Source: Streptomyces spororaveus (lineage in GTDB: Bacteria > Actinomycetota > Actinomycetes > Streptomycetales > Streptomycetaceae). Taken from it: DNA of 64,000 nt. The stretch is taken from the NCBI RefSeq assembly GCF_016755875.1, contig NZ_BNED01000005.1, forward strand, positions 558,001 to 622,000, in the 5' to 3' direction. The notes beneath the pieces were generated by a model. That model saw nothing but the letters and a program-made list of their open reading frames with translations, did no database searches and was not told the DNA's origin. The position numbers and the translations under genes were made by a program. Numbering within the stretch: position 1 is the stretch's first letter; the number at the start of each line of letters is the position of its first letter. Shown in pieces: positions 1-8,967 of the stretch.

Positions 1-795
1 CGCTACGTCACCGCCACGCTGGAGAGCCTGGTCGTCGAGCGCAAGGCCAAGCCGGCCCGCGACCTCGCCTCCTGGCTGATCGAGCACCCCGCCGACCTGA
101 CCGACACCGAGGTGCTGATGCACCTGCGCGTCGTGCTGATCGCGGCCTACGAGACCACCGCCAACCTGATCGCCAACACGCTGCGGACCGTACTGACCGA
201 CCCGCGGTTCCGGGCCAGCCTCTCCGGAGGCCACATGACGCTGCCCGACGCCTTGGAGCAGGTCCTGTGGGACGATCCGCCGATCAACACGATCATCGGG
301 CGCTGGGCCACGGGTGACACCCAGCTCGGCGGCCAGCAGGTGAAGGCAGGCGACATGATCCTGCTCGGGCTGGCCGCGGGCAACGCCGACCCGCAGATCC
401 GGCCCGATCCCGCTGCCTCCGTCCACGGCAACCGTTCCCACCTGGCCTTCAGCAGCGGCCCGCACGAGTGCCCGGGCCAGGACATCGGCCGTGCCATCGC
501 GGACACCGGCATCGAGGTCCTGCTGGACCGGCTGCCCGACCTCCAGCTGGCGGTCGACGCGAGCGAGCTGCAATGGCGCGGCACCCTCATGTCACGCCAC
601 CTGCTGTCCCTGCCGGTACGGTTCGCCCCGCGCGCCGCGCCGGACCCGCTGCCCCAGGAGGAACAGCCGGCCGGGCACCCCGTGCACGCGGTGATCCCGC
701 CGCAGCCGACGGCGGCGCCCGCCGTCGCCGGTCGCCGTCGCCGCGGTCGCGGTCGCGGCGTCAGCTGGTGGAAGAGGCTGCTCGGCCGCGTCTGA
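1..795 (+). CDS. Cytochrome P450, CYP157-like, 5' end outside window
   Basis: C-terminal 264 residues of a P450; the frame is open from base 1, so the start lies upstream of the window. The I-helix motif reads AAYETT and the heme-ligand loop reads FSSGPHECPGQ, so the cysteine ligand is present. The K-helix ExxR motif is not normal: it reads EQVLW, matching the altered EQSLW type known from the CYP157 family, where the arginine is lost. CYP157 genes often sit next to CYP154 genes in Streptomyces conservons, but the upstream neighbours are not visible here. The protein ends in an Arg/Gly-rich basic tail. It faces the terpene genes convergently, so shared function is only a possibility. Confidence 0.88.
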   Translation, partial: RYVTATLESLVVERKAKPARDLASWLIEHPADLTDTEVLMHLRVVLIAAYETTANLIANTLRTVLTDPRFRASLSGGHMTLPDALEQVLWDDPPINTIIGRWATGDTQLGGQQVKAGDMILLGLAAGNADPQIRPDPAASVHGNRSHLAFSSGPHECPGQDIGRAIADTGIEVLLDRLPDLQLAVDASELQWRGTLMSRHLLSLPVRFAPRAAPDPLPQEEQPAGHPVHAVIPPQPTAAPAVAGRRRRGRGRGVSWWKRLLGRV

Positions 796-819
796 CGGCC
801 TCCCGGCCCAGGGCTTCCG

Positions 820-856
820 GCCCAGGGCTCCCGCCGTACCGGCCGGAGCCCTGGGC
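820..856. terminator. Bidirectional hairpin terminator between P450 and terpene synthase
   Basis: A perfect 12-bp inverted repeat, GCCCAGGGCTCC at 820-831 and its complement at 845-856 with a 13-nt loop, fills the gap between two convergent genes. There is no U-tract, as is usual in Streptomyces. A near-copy of the left arm (807-818) precedes it. Confidence 0.7.
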
Positions 857-861
857 ATCGC

Positions 862-1971
862 TCAGCCGGGTACCCGCCACCAGGAGGCGAGGGCCGGCAG
901 GTCCGGCGCCCCGGTGCCGCGGAAGCTGGGGGCGTCGGCGAACCGGACCTCGAACCCGGCGTCCGCGAGGGGCAGTTCGTGCCGGTTACGCGGGCTCGCG
1001 TACCGCGGCGCCCGACTCTGCCAGGTGATGGAGCCGGCCACGTAGTGCCCCAACGCCGCCAGATGGCGGCGCAGTTCCGCGCCCGCTCCTTCCTCCAGCC
1101 CCGCCCGCAGCGTCATGAAGCGGACCATCACCCGGTCGCGCAGGGCCACCGCGAGCGGCACGGCCTCGGCGGGCGAGCAGTTCTCCTGGTGGGCGAGGAC
1201 GTTGACGAGGTTGATCTCCCGCGGCCGCAGGTGGTCGTCCTTGTCGTAGGAGAACAGGTCGTTGTCCGCGCTGACGACGAATCCCGCCGTGTCCGTGAGT
1301 GCCGTCAGCGCGCGGGAACAGAGCACCTCCGCCGGCAGCCGGTCCCCGCGTGCGACGTCGGACCAGGTCAGCGAGAAGCGCGTGCCGTTGGCCAGCGGCC
1401 CCATGGCGACGAAGTCGTTCAGCCCGGGCATGGTCCCGGCCTCGGCCCGGGCGGCCCGCCAGGCCGCTCCGAGCAGCCAGTCGCGCGTCCCCTCGGTGAA
1501 CCTGCGCAGCTCGTAGGGCGTGAGCATGGCGTGGGTGCGGCGTACCAGGTCCAGCAGCGCGCGGGTCATGGGTCCGTCGGGCAGTACCGACGCCCCCGGG
1601 TCCTCGATGGTCCGCAGCAGGCGTACGCCGTGTTCGACGACGGCACTCGTCCCCACCTCGTCGGAGCCCGAATCCTGCCAGTCGTCGACGGCGTTGGCCC
1701 AGTAGTTCCACTCGGTGAAGAGCTGGACGGCCGCCACGTCCCCGTCGGGGATGATGCGGCAGGAGAAGTCGGCGCTGTGGGTGGCGAGACCCCACGCGCG
1801 CTCGACCGGGTCCGGGTAGACGCCGAAGGCGTCCAGCCATGCGACCGCCCGGTCCTCCACCTGCTTCGCCTCGGGATGGACGAGGTCGCGCTCCAGCGGG
1901 CAGTAGAAGGACGGCAGGCGCGGACCGAGGAGCGAGGGGCGCGGCGCCGGCGGCGCCGGTGGCGCCGTCAC
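862..1971 (-). CDS. Class I terpene synthase (cyclase)
   Basis: Predicted bacterial terpene cyclase, 369 residues. The metal-binding DDxxD motif is DDWQD at residues 96-100, the NSE triad is NDLFSYDKD at 237-245 (last ligand Asp instead of the usual Glu), and an RY pair follows near residue 323. These are the diagnostic class I motifs that bind the Mg-diphosphate cluster. The GTG start overlaps the stop of the upstream methyltransferase by four bases (GTGA), so the two are translationally coupled. This suggests the cyclase acts on a C-methylated prenyl diphosphate, as 2-methylisoborneol synthase does. That enzyme has a DDCYCED-type first motif, which is absent here, so the product is probably different. 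Substrate chain length cannot be read from the sequence. Confidence 0.9.
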   Translation of the reverse strand: MTAPPAPPAPRPSLLGPRLPSFYCPLERDLVHPEAKQVEDRAVAWLDAFGVYPDPVERAWGLATHSADFSCRIIPDGDVAAVQLFTEWNYWANAVDDWQDSGSDEVGTSAVVEHGVRLLRTIEDPGASVLPDGPMTRALLDLVRRTHAMLTPYELRRFTEGTRDWLLGAAWRAARAEAGTMPGLNDFVAMGPLANGTRFSLTWSDVARGDRLPAEVLCSRALTALTDTAGFVVSADNDLFSYDKDDHLRPREINLVNVLAHQENCSPAEAVPLAVALRDRVMVRFMTLRAGLEEGAGAELRRHLAALGHYVAGSITWQSRAPRYASPRNRHELPLADAGFEVRFADAPSFRGTGAPDLPALASWWRVPG

Positions 1972-2885
1972 GGGCGGCCACCGAGCCGGAAGCGCAGCAG
2001 CCGCGTCTGGACCGCGTGGTCACGCCAGAGCCGGAAGAACCTGCCGTGCGCCAGCGTCGACTGTTCGAGCCGTTCCCCGGACCAGGCGCCGGGCTCGGCG
2101 TCGGCGCCCGCGCGGAGCCGGTCGAGTTCGGCGGTGTTCCACGCCATGGACTGCACCCAGAACTCCGTCACCGAGTCCGTCACGTCCTCGTCGTGCACGA
2201 GCTCGAATCCGGCGGCCTCGGCCGCGGCGAGGTACTCCCCTCTCAGTCCGAGCCGCGTTCTGTAGTAGCCGTCGATGAACTCGCGCGACGCGGAGCGGCC
2301 CGCGAAATGCTCCTGGATCCCGAACCATCCACCGGGCACGAGCGCCTTGGCGACGACTTCGAAGAGTCTGGTCCGGTCGGTGTAGCCGCTGCTCTCGTTG
2401 GCGTAGACGGCGTCGTAGGCACGCGTTTCGTCCAGGTCGTGCACATCCGCCAGTACGGGGTTCACGCGCTCCCCGACCCCGGCGTGCAGGGCGAAGTGCC
2501 GGACGATCGGAATGTGTTCCGCGGCGACGGTGAGGCTGGTGACCGACGCCCCGTGCTCCTGCGCCCAGTACAGGGACGTCCCGCCGAGGCCGCAGCCGAT
2601 GTCCAGCAGCCGCCTGGGAGGGGCCTCGTACGCGCCCCAGGACCGGGCCGAGTGCTGGACGATCCGTTCCTGCGCGTCGATCATGCGCTGCTTCAGCACG
2701 CTCTGGGGGACGGTGGTGTCCGGTGGGCCGTCCGGGTACAGGCCCACGTGGAAGTGGACGCGCGGGCCCGGGCCGTACTTGTGCAGGATCTCCTGCGTCT
2801 TGCGGCTGTAGTACAGACGTATGGGATCGTCCGCGGCCGATCCCTGGCCGCTGCCTAAGGATGGTGCGAGGGGGGTGACGCGCAT
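1968..2885 (-). CDS. SAM-dependent methyltransferase coupled to terpene synthase
   Basis: 305-residue class I methyltransferase with SAM-binding motif [11 protein letters not shown] near residue 98. Overall it resembles small-molecule C-methyltransferases such as the prenyl-diphosphate and tocopherol types. I chose the ATG at 2885 because AAAGGG lies about ten bases upstream; an in-frame start 30 codons earlier lacks this. It is the first gene of a two-gene unit whose stop overlaps the cyclase start. By analogy with geranyl diphosphate C2-methyltransferase it may methylate a prenyl diphosphate before cyclisation, but methylation of another substrate is not excluded. Confidence 0.82.
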   Translation of the reverse strand: MRVTPLAPSLGSGQGSAADDPIRLYYSRKTQEILHKYGPGPRVHFHVGLYPDGPPDTTVPQSVLKQRMIDAQERIVQHSARSWGAYEAPPRRLLDIGCGLGGTSLYWAQEHGASVTSLTVAAEHIPIVRHFALHAGVGERVNPVLADVHDLDETRAYDAVYANESSGYTDRTRLFEVVAKALVPGGWFGIQEHFAGRSASREFIDGYYRTRLGLRGEYLAAAEAAGFELVHDEDVTDSVTEFWVQSMAWNTAELDRLRAGADAEPGAWSGERLEQSTLAHGRFFRLWRDHAVQTRLLRFRLGGRP

Positions 2886-3407
2886 GGGGTGTCCGCCCTT
2901 TCGTGGGGTAGGGCCGCCTCCGGGGCCCGCGGTCACCGCTCTCACCGCGTCCCGTCCGGCACACTGTTGAAGCACGGATCATCGTGGCACTTCACAAGCC
3001 CCACGTCAGCCCACTGGAGCAACACGGAGCGGCATCCGGGCGCCGCCGGAAGCGGGCTGGCCCGTCACGCGGGTCGCGCGCCCCCGCTCCGGCGCGTACC
3101 CGGCGTCACGCCGGAGCGCCCGTTCGCACAGCGGACATGTGTTCGATGGAAATCCTGCGGACCGAAGCGGACAGAAACGGTCCGCAAACCGGCCGGTACG
3201 CGTGCGCGGCGAAAGAGCGGAGCGCTCCGGGATCCCCCGGGCCGCAGTGCGTCCTGCCTGGCTTGATGCCCCGGGTTTTGCCTGGTAGGCCCCGGTGCGG
3301 AGCCCGGCACGACGGCCGGCGGCCGGGCGATCGGGAAGGAACGGTGCGGGCGGCGGGCGGCGGCCGCCAGAGCGCTGTGCCCGCATTACGTGGATACCCT
3401 GTGAAGT
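2886..3407. other. Intergenic region between methyltransferase and phosphatase promoters
   Basis: 522 bases without a convincing gene. Both flanking genes are transcribed outward, so two promoters should lie here. The only clear structure is an 8-bp inverted repeat, GCGGACCG at 3157-3164 and CGGTCCGC at 3178-3185, which could be an operator. Open frames crossing it have no Streptomyces-like codon bias. Confidence 0.5.
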
Positions 3408-4499
3408 GTGATCGAGTCTGGACGGCCGCGGGTACGCCGGCGCCCCGGCCCGGGACGACTTGTGCGGCTGTCGCCGGTCTTCCTGACCGTGGTCATCGCC
3501 AGCCTGGCGTACGCCACTCCGCCGGAGATGGCCTTCAGCCGCCTCCTGCCCGCGGCCCCGGCCCTGGCCGCTGCCATGTGGCCGGTGCTTCCGACCGTCC
3601 TGCTCGGAACGGTCTGCCTCTGCCTGATGATCGGCCTCGGCTTCGTCTTCCCCGACCTGGGAACGTGGTGGACGGCCGCGGGGATCATCGCGGTCACCGT
3701 GGCCGCCGCGTACGGAAGCCATCTCCGGCTCCAGCGCGAGCGCACCCTCTTCCAGGTACGGCTCGTCGCCGACGCGGCGCAGCAAGTGGTCCTCAGCCCC
3801 ATGCCCCGCCGCTTCGGCGCGATCGAGATCGAGTCGCTGTACCTCGCGGCCGCAGCCGAGGCCCGCATCGGCGGGGACTTCTACGAAGTGGTCGACACCC
3901 CGTACGGGGTCAGGCTGCTCATCGGTGACGTACGGGGCAAAGGGCTCCCGGCGGTGGGGGCCGCCGCGGCGATCGTCAACGCCTTCCGGGAGGCCGCCTA
4001 CGACGAGACCGACATGGTCGAGGTCGCCCGCCGGATGGATGCCAGCAGCACCCGTTACAACGCCGCGTTCCCACCCGAGGGGCCGATGGAACGTTTCGCC
4101 ACCGCCCTGCTCGTCCAGATCCCGCACGAGGGCAGACGCATCGACATCCTCAACTGCGGACACCCCCCGCCACTGCTCCTGAACCGCGGGGAACTGCACA
4201 TCCTTGAGTCCGTCACCCCCTCACCGCTGCTCAGCCTCGCCGAGCTGATCGGCGACCACTACAGCGTCGACACCTTCGACTTCGCCTCCGACGACCTGCT
4301 GCTCCTCTACACCGACGGGATCGCCGAAGCCCGCGCCCGCGACGGCGAGTTCTTCCCGCTGGCGGCCTGGATGGGCCGGCAGCCCCCGACACCGCCCCGC
4401 GAACTGCTCGCGGCCCTTCACCGCGACCTGCTCCGCCACAGCAAAGGCAGCCTGGACGACGACATCGCCGCCCTCGCCATACGCCGGCGCGGCCCCTGA
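3408..4499 (+). CDS. Membrane-anchored SpoIIE-type PP2C phosphatase
   Basis: 363 residues. An N-terminal segment of about three hydrophobic helices (roughly residues 20-100) is followed by a SpoIIE/RsbU-like PP2C domain. Metal-site motifs are visible as IGGDFYEV, IGDVRGKG, CGHPPPLLL and LYTDGIAEAR, ending in LDDDIAALAI. Family members dephosphorylate anti-anti-sigma factors, freeing sigma factors through partner switching. No anti-sigma or STAS gene is adjacent, so the target is unknown. The GTG start has only a weak ribosome site. A close architectural relative is encoded at 54026-55183. Confidence 0.9.
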   Translation: MIESGRPRVRRRPGPGRLVRLSPVFLTVVIASLAYATPPEMAFSRLLPAAPALAAAMWPVLPTVLLGTVCLCLMIGLGFVFPDLGTWWTAAGIIAVTVAAAYGSHLRLQRERTLFQVRLVADAAQQVVLSPMPRRFGAIEIESLYLAAAAEARIGGDFYEVVDTPYGVRLLIGDVRGKGLPAVGAAAAIVNAFREAAYDETDMVEVARRMDASSTRYNAAFPPEGPMERFATALLVQIPHEGRRIDILNCGHPPPLLLNRGELHILESVTPSPLLSLAELIGDHYSVDTFDFASDDLLLLYTDGIAEARARDGEFFPLAAWMGRQPPTPPRELLAALHRDLLRHSKGSLDDDIAALAIRRRGP

Positions 4500-4537
4500 G
4501 ACCGCCGGCGCGGGCGGGCGGCCTACTCTGGGACCCC

Positions 4538-5263
4538 GTGAACCGAACCGACAGACTCTACGCACTGGTCGAGGAGCTTCGGGCGGTGGCGCCCCGGCCG
4601 CGCAGCGCCCGGTGGCTCGCCGGACGCTTCGAGGTCAGCGCCCGTACGATCGAACGGGACCTCCGGGCCCTGCAGGACGGCGGGGTGCCGGTCTACGCCG
4701 AACCGGGCCGGACCGGCGGCTACGTACTGGACCGCAGCCGCAGCCTGCCGCCGCTGGCCATCACCGCCGCGGAGGCGACAGCACTGGCCGCCGGCCTGCA
4801 CGCGCTGGCCGGTACCCCCTTCACCGAGGCCGCCCGCTCCGCGCTGCACAAGGTGCTCGCCGTCATGCCGCCCCCGGAACGCGACCGCGCCGCCGCCTTC
4901 GCCTCGCAGGTCCAGCTGGTCGGCACCGGGACGCCGGGTCCGCCCGCGGTGCCGCGGGTGCTTCAGGACGCCCTGACCGACGGCCTCGTGGTCCGGCTGC
5001 GGTACGCGGACCGCCACGGCGCCGCCACCGACCGGCTGGTCGAGCCCCTGGGCTTCCTGGGCGGCGAGCACTGGTACCTGATCGCGTGGTGCCGGCTCCG
5101 CGACGCACCGCGCGGCTTCCGCTTCGACCGGGTGCTGGAGGCCCGGTCACTGCCGGAGCGGGCGCCGCGCCGCGAGGTGGACATCGCCCAACTGGACGTG
5201 CTCGGGAGGGAGCTGACAGGGCTGGCCGGGTTGGGCGGCGCGGACCGGGCGGACCGAGTGTGA
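4538..5263 (+). CDS. HTH-WYL transcriptional regulator (YafY type)
   Basis: 241 residues. An N-terminal DeoR-like helix-turn-helix (about residues 5-60, with FEVSARTIERDLRALQ as recognition region) is followed by a WYL domain near 140-200 containing GGEHWYLIAWC. WYL proteins sense small ligands or nucleic acids and regulate nearby operons. It starts with GTG 38 bases after the phosphatase and precedes an NTF2-like gene by 84 bases. That spacing suggests it controls the next gene, but no operator stands out. Confidence 0.88.
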   Translation: MNRTDRLYALVEELRAVAPRPRSARWLAGRFEVSARTIERDLRALQDGGVPVYAEPGRTGGYVLDRSRSLPPLAITAAEATALAAGLHALAGTPFTEAARSALHKVLAVMPPPERDRAAAFASQVQLVGTGTPGPPAVPRVLQDALTDGLVVRLRYADRHGAATDRLVEPLGFLGGEHWYLIAWCRLRDAPRGFRFDRVLEARSLPERAPRREVDIAQLDVLGRELTGLAGLGGADRADRV

Positions 5264-5347
5264 CCGTAAACACCGACAGGACGGTGTCGCGGGAGGCCGG
5301 GAGTCTGGGTGACAGCAGAAGCACCGCAACGGAATCGAGGACTTCCC

Positions 5348-5785
5348 ATGACCACCGACATCGCGACGAACGCCGCCCGCACCACCGGCTTCCGGTCCCT
5401 GGCCTCCACCCTGTTCGAGCAGTGGACGGCGCTCTGGAACGGTGAGACGGACCTCGCCGCGCGGATCGTCACCCCGGGCTTCCGGATCTCCCTGGCCAAC
5501 GCCGTCGAGTCCGCCGCCACCGACGACCTGCGCGGTCCGCGGGACCTGGCCCGCTTCGTCGCCGACCACCGCGCGTCGATCCCCGGCCTGCACTACCGCC
5601 TCGACGGCGAGCCGGTCGTGGACGAGGCGACCGGCCGGATCACGTGCCGGTGGACCGTGACGTTCCCGGACGCCTCGGGGACCCCGGTGGCCAAGAGCGG
5701 CATCGACGTGCTGGCCGTGACCGACGGGCGCATCCGGGAGGTGTGGTCGGTGACCGGCCTGCGCGTCTTCGCCTCCGCCGGCTGA
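5348..5785 (+). CDS. SnoaL/NTF2-like protein
   Basis: 145 residues with the cone-shaped NTF2/SnoaL pattern: N-terminal helix with LFEQWTALWNGE, then alternating strands (CRWTVTF, IDVLAVTDGRIREVWSV). Start ATG 5348 is supported by GAGGA eight bases upstream. Members are small polyketide cyclases, isomerases or ligand-binding proteins, and no catalytic set is clear here. It lies downstream of a WYL regulator and ends three bases before the convergent LysR gene. Confidence 0.75.
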   Translation: MTTDIATNAARTTGFRSLASTLFEQWTALWNGETDLAARIVTPGFRISLANAVESAATDDLRGPRDLARFVADHRASIPGLHYRLDGEPVVDEATGRITCRWTVTFPDASGTPVAKSGIDVLAVTDGRIREVWSVTGLRVFASAG

Positions 5786-5788
5786 GGT

Positions 5789-6691
5789 TCAGGGCCACTC
5801 GACGGGCTGGACAACGGTTTCCCCGAGCACCTTCAGGAAGGCTTCGACCGGGGCGGGGACCGGTGGTGCGCCGTAGACGACGGCGTCGACGAAGCGGTGT
5901 TCGTCCGGTAGGCGGTCGATCCGCACACCGGGGTGGCGGTGAGCGCGCAGGGCGAGGCCGGGCAGCGTGGTGACACCGAGACCGGCGGCCACGAGCGCCT
6001 GGGCCGCGACGTAGTCGTCGGTCTCGAAGCCGATCGCGGGAGTGAAGCCACGCTTCTCGCACGCCGACAGGAGGTGCGTGCGGCACCGCTCGCAACCGGC
6101 GATCCACCGTTGTCCGCGATAGGTGCCGAGGTCGGCGCGCGGACCCGGCCAGGACGTACCGTCGCGGCTGACGACGTACACCGGCTCGTGCAGGATCGAG
6201 GTCGCCGTGTGGCCCGGGCGGCCACCGGGCGGGCCGTCACCGTGGTGGAAGGTGAAGGCGACATCGACCTCGCCGCGCCGCAGGGCCGCCAGGGCTTCCG
6301 GCGGTTCCGCCTCGGTCAGGGCCAGTTCGATGTCGGGATGCCGGACGCCGAAGGCGGCGCTCACCGTCGGTACGAGCGTGGCCAGCGCGGAGGGGAACGC
6401 CGCGAGGCGCACCCGCCCGGCGCCGAGCCCCGCATGGGCGGCCAGTTCGGTCCGGGCCGAATCGATACGGCCGAGGATCTCCTCCGCGCGATCGGCCAGC
6501 AGGCGGCCGGCCTCGGTCAGCCGGATGCCCCGGCCCGCCCGCTGGACGAGCGGTACGCCGGCCTCGGCCTCGAGCCTGGCGAGGTGATGGCTGACCGACG
6601 GCTGCGCGTAGTGCAGTGCGGTGGCGGCGGCCGTCACCGAACCCTCGCGGGCGATGGCGGCGAACACACGGAGTCGGTTCTCGTCGAACAT
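5789..6691 (-). CDS. LysR-family transcriptional regulator
   Basis: 300 residues. An N-terminal winged HTH (about residues 2-60, with VTAAATALHYAQPSVSHHLARLE) is followed by a periplasmic-binding-like effector domain. It is transcribed away from the PLP-dependent dehydratase gene, the classic LysR layout, and a T-N11-A palindrome lies directly before its ATG. It therefore probably controls both itself and the dehydratase, perhaps in response to a hydroxyamino acid. Confidence 0.93.
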   Translation of the reverse strand: MFDENRLRVFAAIAREGSVTAAATALHYAQPSVSHHLARLEAEAGVPLVQRAGRGIRLTEAGRLLADRAEEILGRIDSARTELAAHAGLGAGRVRLAAFPSALATLVPTVSAAFGVRHPDIELALTEAEPPEALAALRRGEVDVAFTFHHGDGPPGGRPGHTATSILHEPVYVVSRDGTSWPGPRADLGTYRGQRWIAGCERCRTHLLSACEKRGFTPAIGFETDDYVAAQALVAAGLGVTTLPGLALRAHRHPGVRIDRLPDEHRFVDAVVYGAPPVPAPVEAFLKVLGETVVQPVEWP

Positions 6692-6693
6692 TC

Positions 6694-6708
6694 ATCGATG
6701 ATATCGAT
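6694..6708. promoter_or_regulatory. Putative LysR operator
   Basis: ATCGATGATATCGAT is two ATCGAT hexamers around GAT and forms an inverted repeat. It contains TCGATGATATCGA, which fits the LysR T-N11-A consensus. It sits two bases upstream of the lysR start in the 74-bp divergent gap. Confidence 0.6.
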
Positions 6709-6765
6709 GGGTTCATCAGAATCCGGCATTTGTCCTATGGATCGGCCCCTGCGCAGCATGAGGGC

Positions 6766-7743
6766 ATGCACCTTCCCACGATCTCCGACGTCCTTCGCGC
6801 GCGCCGTCTACAGAGCGCGCACCTGTCCCCGACCCCCCTGCTCTCCTATCCGGCCCTCGACGCCACCGTCGGCGCCGGCATCCGGGTGCTGGTCAAACAC
6901 GAGAACCTGCAGCCGACCGGCGCCCTCAAGGTCCGCGGGGGTGTCACCCTGCTGGCCTCGATGGATCCGGACGAGCGGGCACGGGGTGTCCTCTCGTACT
7001 CCACCGGCAACCACGCGCAGTCCCTCGCCTACGCCGCGGCGCTCTTCCGCGTCCCGTGCACCATCGTCATGCCGGAGAACGCGAACCCTCTCAAGGCCGC
7101 GGCCGTGCGGCGTCTCGGCGCCGAACTGGTCCAATCCGGCGCGGACTTCGAAGCGGCCCGCCGCCACGCCGAGCAGCTCGCGCCCCGGCGCGGGATGCGC
7201 CTGGTCAGTGCGGCGAACGAGCCGGCGCTGATCGCGGGCGTGGCCACCGCGTATCTGGAGGTCTTCGAGCAGGAGCCGGACCTCGACGCGGTCGTCGTGC
7301 CCGTCGGCGGCGGCAGCGGCGCCGCCGCCGCCGGCCTGGTGGCCGCGGCGATCAGTCCGGGCTGCCGCGTGATCGCGGTGCAGTCCCGCCTGTCCCCCGC
7401 CGCGCACGACTCCTGGCGCGCGGGCCGCTGTGTCGAGCGTCCGAACACCACCGCGGCGGAGGGACTGGCCACCGGATCGGGCTTCGAGCTGACGCAGTAT
7501 CTGTTCCGGGAGCACCTCGCGGACTTCCGGCTGGTCGACGACGTGGACATCCAGTGGGCCCAGTGGCTGCTCATGCGCGATGCCCGAACGGTGGCCGAGG
7601 CGGCCGCGGCCGCACCGCTGGCCGCGCTCCTCGCGGCGCGTGACGACCTCGCGGGACAGCGGGTGGCGATCGTGTGCACGGGCGGGAACGCCGGCGAAGC
7701 CGAACTGCGGGACTGCCTCTCCGCCGCACCCGCGGGGGGATGA
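6766..7743 (+). CDS. PLP-dependent threonine/serine dehydratase-like enzyme
   Basis: 325 residues of fold-type II PLP enzyme. The Schiff-base lysine lies in TGALKVRGG (K55), the substrate-binding loop is STGNHAQS and the phosphate-binding loop is GGGSGAAAAG. It is likely a catabolic threonine dehydratase, serine dehydratase or serine racemase relative. There is no C-terminal ACT domain, so allosteric control by isoleucine is not expected. The ATG at 6766 starts the homologous region; the ribosome site is poor. Its divergent LysR neighbour probably regulates it. Confidence 0.88.
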   Translation: MHLPTISDVLRARRLQSAHLSPTPLLSYPALDATVGAGIRVLVKHENLQPTGALKVRGGVTLLASMDPDERARGVLSYSTGNHAQSLAYAAALFRVPCTIVMPENANPLKAAAVRRLGAELVQSGADFEAARRHAEQLAPRRGMRLVSAANEPALIAGVATAYLEVFEQEPDLDAVVVPVGGGSGAAAAGLVAAAISPGCRVIAVQSRLSPAAHDSWRAGRCVERPNTTAAEGLATGSGFELTQYLFREHLADFRLVDDVDIQWAQWLLMRDARTVAEAAAAAPLAALLAARDDLAGQRVAIVCTGGNAGEAELRDCLSAAPAGG

Positions 7744-7853
7744 ACGGCTCCGCGCCGTGGCCGGGCCCGGGCCGCCCGACCTGCGCCGGGCCGCCGGGCC
7801 GCCGGGCCGCCGGGCGATGTGCCGTCACGCGGGGCTCGCCGATACTGATCTTC

Positions 7854-8948
7854 ATGCATGCCAACGTCACCGCCACCACCCTGGAACGCGTCGCCGGTCA
7901 CCGGATCCGTTTCGACGCCCGGTTCGAGCAGTACTTCGACGGCATCGGCGAGCGGTTCGACGTCCCGGTGCCCAGCCGGTACGTCCCCCGCTGCCTCGAA
8001 CTCCTGCGTGAGTTCTCGATGCGCGGCGGCAAGCGGCTGCGGGTCGTCCTGCTGTACGAGGCGGCCCGGCTGGTCACCACCGACGAGGTGCCGGGGCTCG
8101 CGGAGGCGGCGCTGAGCATCGAGCTGCTCCAGACGCACGGGCTCGTCCACGACGACATCATCGACGACGCGCCCCTGCGCCGCGGCGGCCCCTCGACGTA
8201 CTACGCCTACCTCCGGGAGTTCCCGGGCCAGGACGCAACGGCGCTCGGGCTCTCGATACTCGCGGGCGACCTCGCCGCCTTCCTGTCCACCCAGGTGCTG
8301 CTGGAGGCCGATGCTCCCGCCGAGCTCCGCCAGGCGCTGCTCGGCGTGCACACGCGCATCGCGGCGGAGACCGTCGCCGGGCAGATCGCGGACCTGGAGC
8401 GGGACTCCCACCCCCTCCCCGACGAGGAACTCCTGCACACCGTCACCGACTTCAAGAGCGCGCGGTACTCGATCCTCGCACCGCTGACGATGGGCCTGCT
8501 GGCCGCGGGCGAGGACCCGGGGCCGCACCGCGCCCGGCTGCACCGCTACGCACGGCTGGTGGGCGTGTCCGAGCAGATGCGCGACGACTTCCTCGACCTG
8601 TTCGGCCCGTACGGCGACGGCCCGGCGGCCGAGATGAAGTCCACCGGCGCCGACATCCGCTCGGGCCGCCGCACCTACGCCGTCCGCGCGGTCCTGGCCG
8701 CCGCGAGCGGGTCGGACGCGCGCCTGGTCGAAGCGGCGCTCGGCGATCCCGGCTGCTCGGACGAGACCCTGGGCCGGATCAGGGAGATCGCCCGCAGCGC
8801 CGGCGTGGACCGGCGGCTCAGGGCGGAGATACGGCGGCACGCGGAGGCGGCCGCCGCCGAGGCCACGTCCTGGCAGCCGTACTGGCGCGCGGAGGCCGTG
8901 GACTTCTTCCGGGGCCTGCCGATGTGGAACGTGGACCGGATGTCCTGA
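7854..8948 (+). CDS. Polyprenyl diphosphate synthase
   Basis: 364 residues of trans-isoprenyl diphosphate synthase. GGKRLR binds isopentenyl diphosphate, the first Asp-rich motif is DDIIDD within HGLVHDDIIDD, and the second is MRDDFLD. It makes geranyl-, farnesyl- or geranylgeranyl diphosphate; chain length is set by residues before the first motif and is not certain. GATACT at 7841-7846 ends seven bases before the ATG, so the mRNA may be leaderless. The terpene synthase lies 5 kb away on the other strand; a shared pathway is possible but unproven. Confidence 0.92.
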   Translation: MHANVTATTLERVAGHRIRFDARFEQYFDGIGERFDVPVPSRYVPRCLELLREFSMRGGKRLRVVLLYEAARLVTTDEVPGLAEAALSIELLQTHGLVHDDIIDDAPLRRGGPSTYYAYLREFPGQDATALGLSILAGDLAAFLSTQVLLEADAPAELRQALLGVHTRIAAETVAGQIADLERDSHPLPDEELLHTVTDFKSARYSILAPLTMGLLAAGEDPGPHRARLHRYARLVGVSEQMRDDFLDLFGPYGDGPAAEMKSTGADIRSGRRTYAVRAVLAAASGSDARLVEAALGDPGCSDETLGRIREIARSAGVDRRLRAEIRRHAEAAAAEATSWQPYWRAEAVDFFRGLPMWNVDRMS

Positions 8949-8967
8949 GGGCGGCCGGCGCGGGCCG

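Noticed and set aside
862..2885. 2-methylisoborneol biosynthesis operon
   Set aside because: The methyltransferase-cyclase pairing fits, but the cyclase has DDWQD rather than the DDCYCED-type motif and the cyclic-nucleotide-binding gene is missing.
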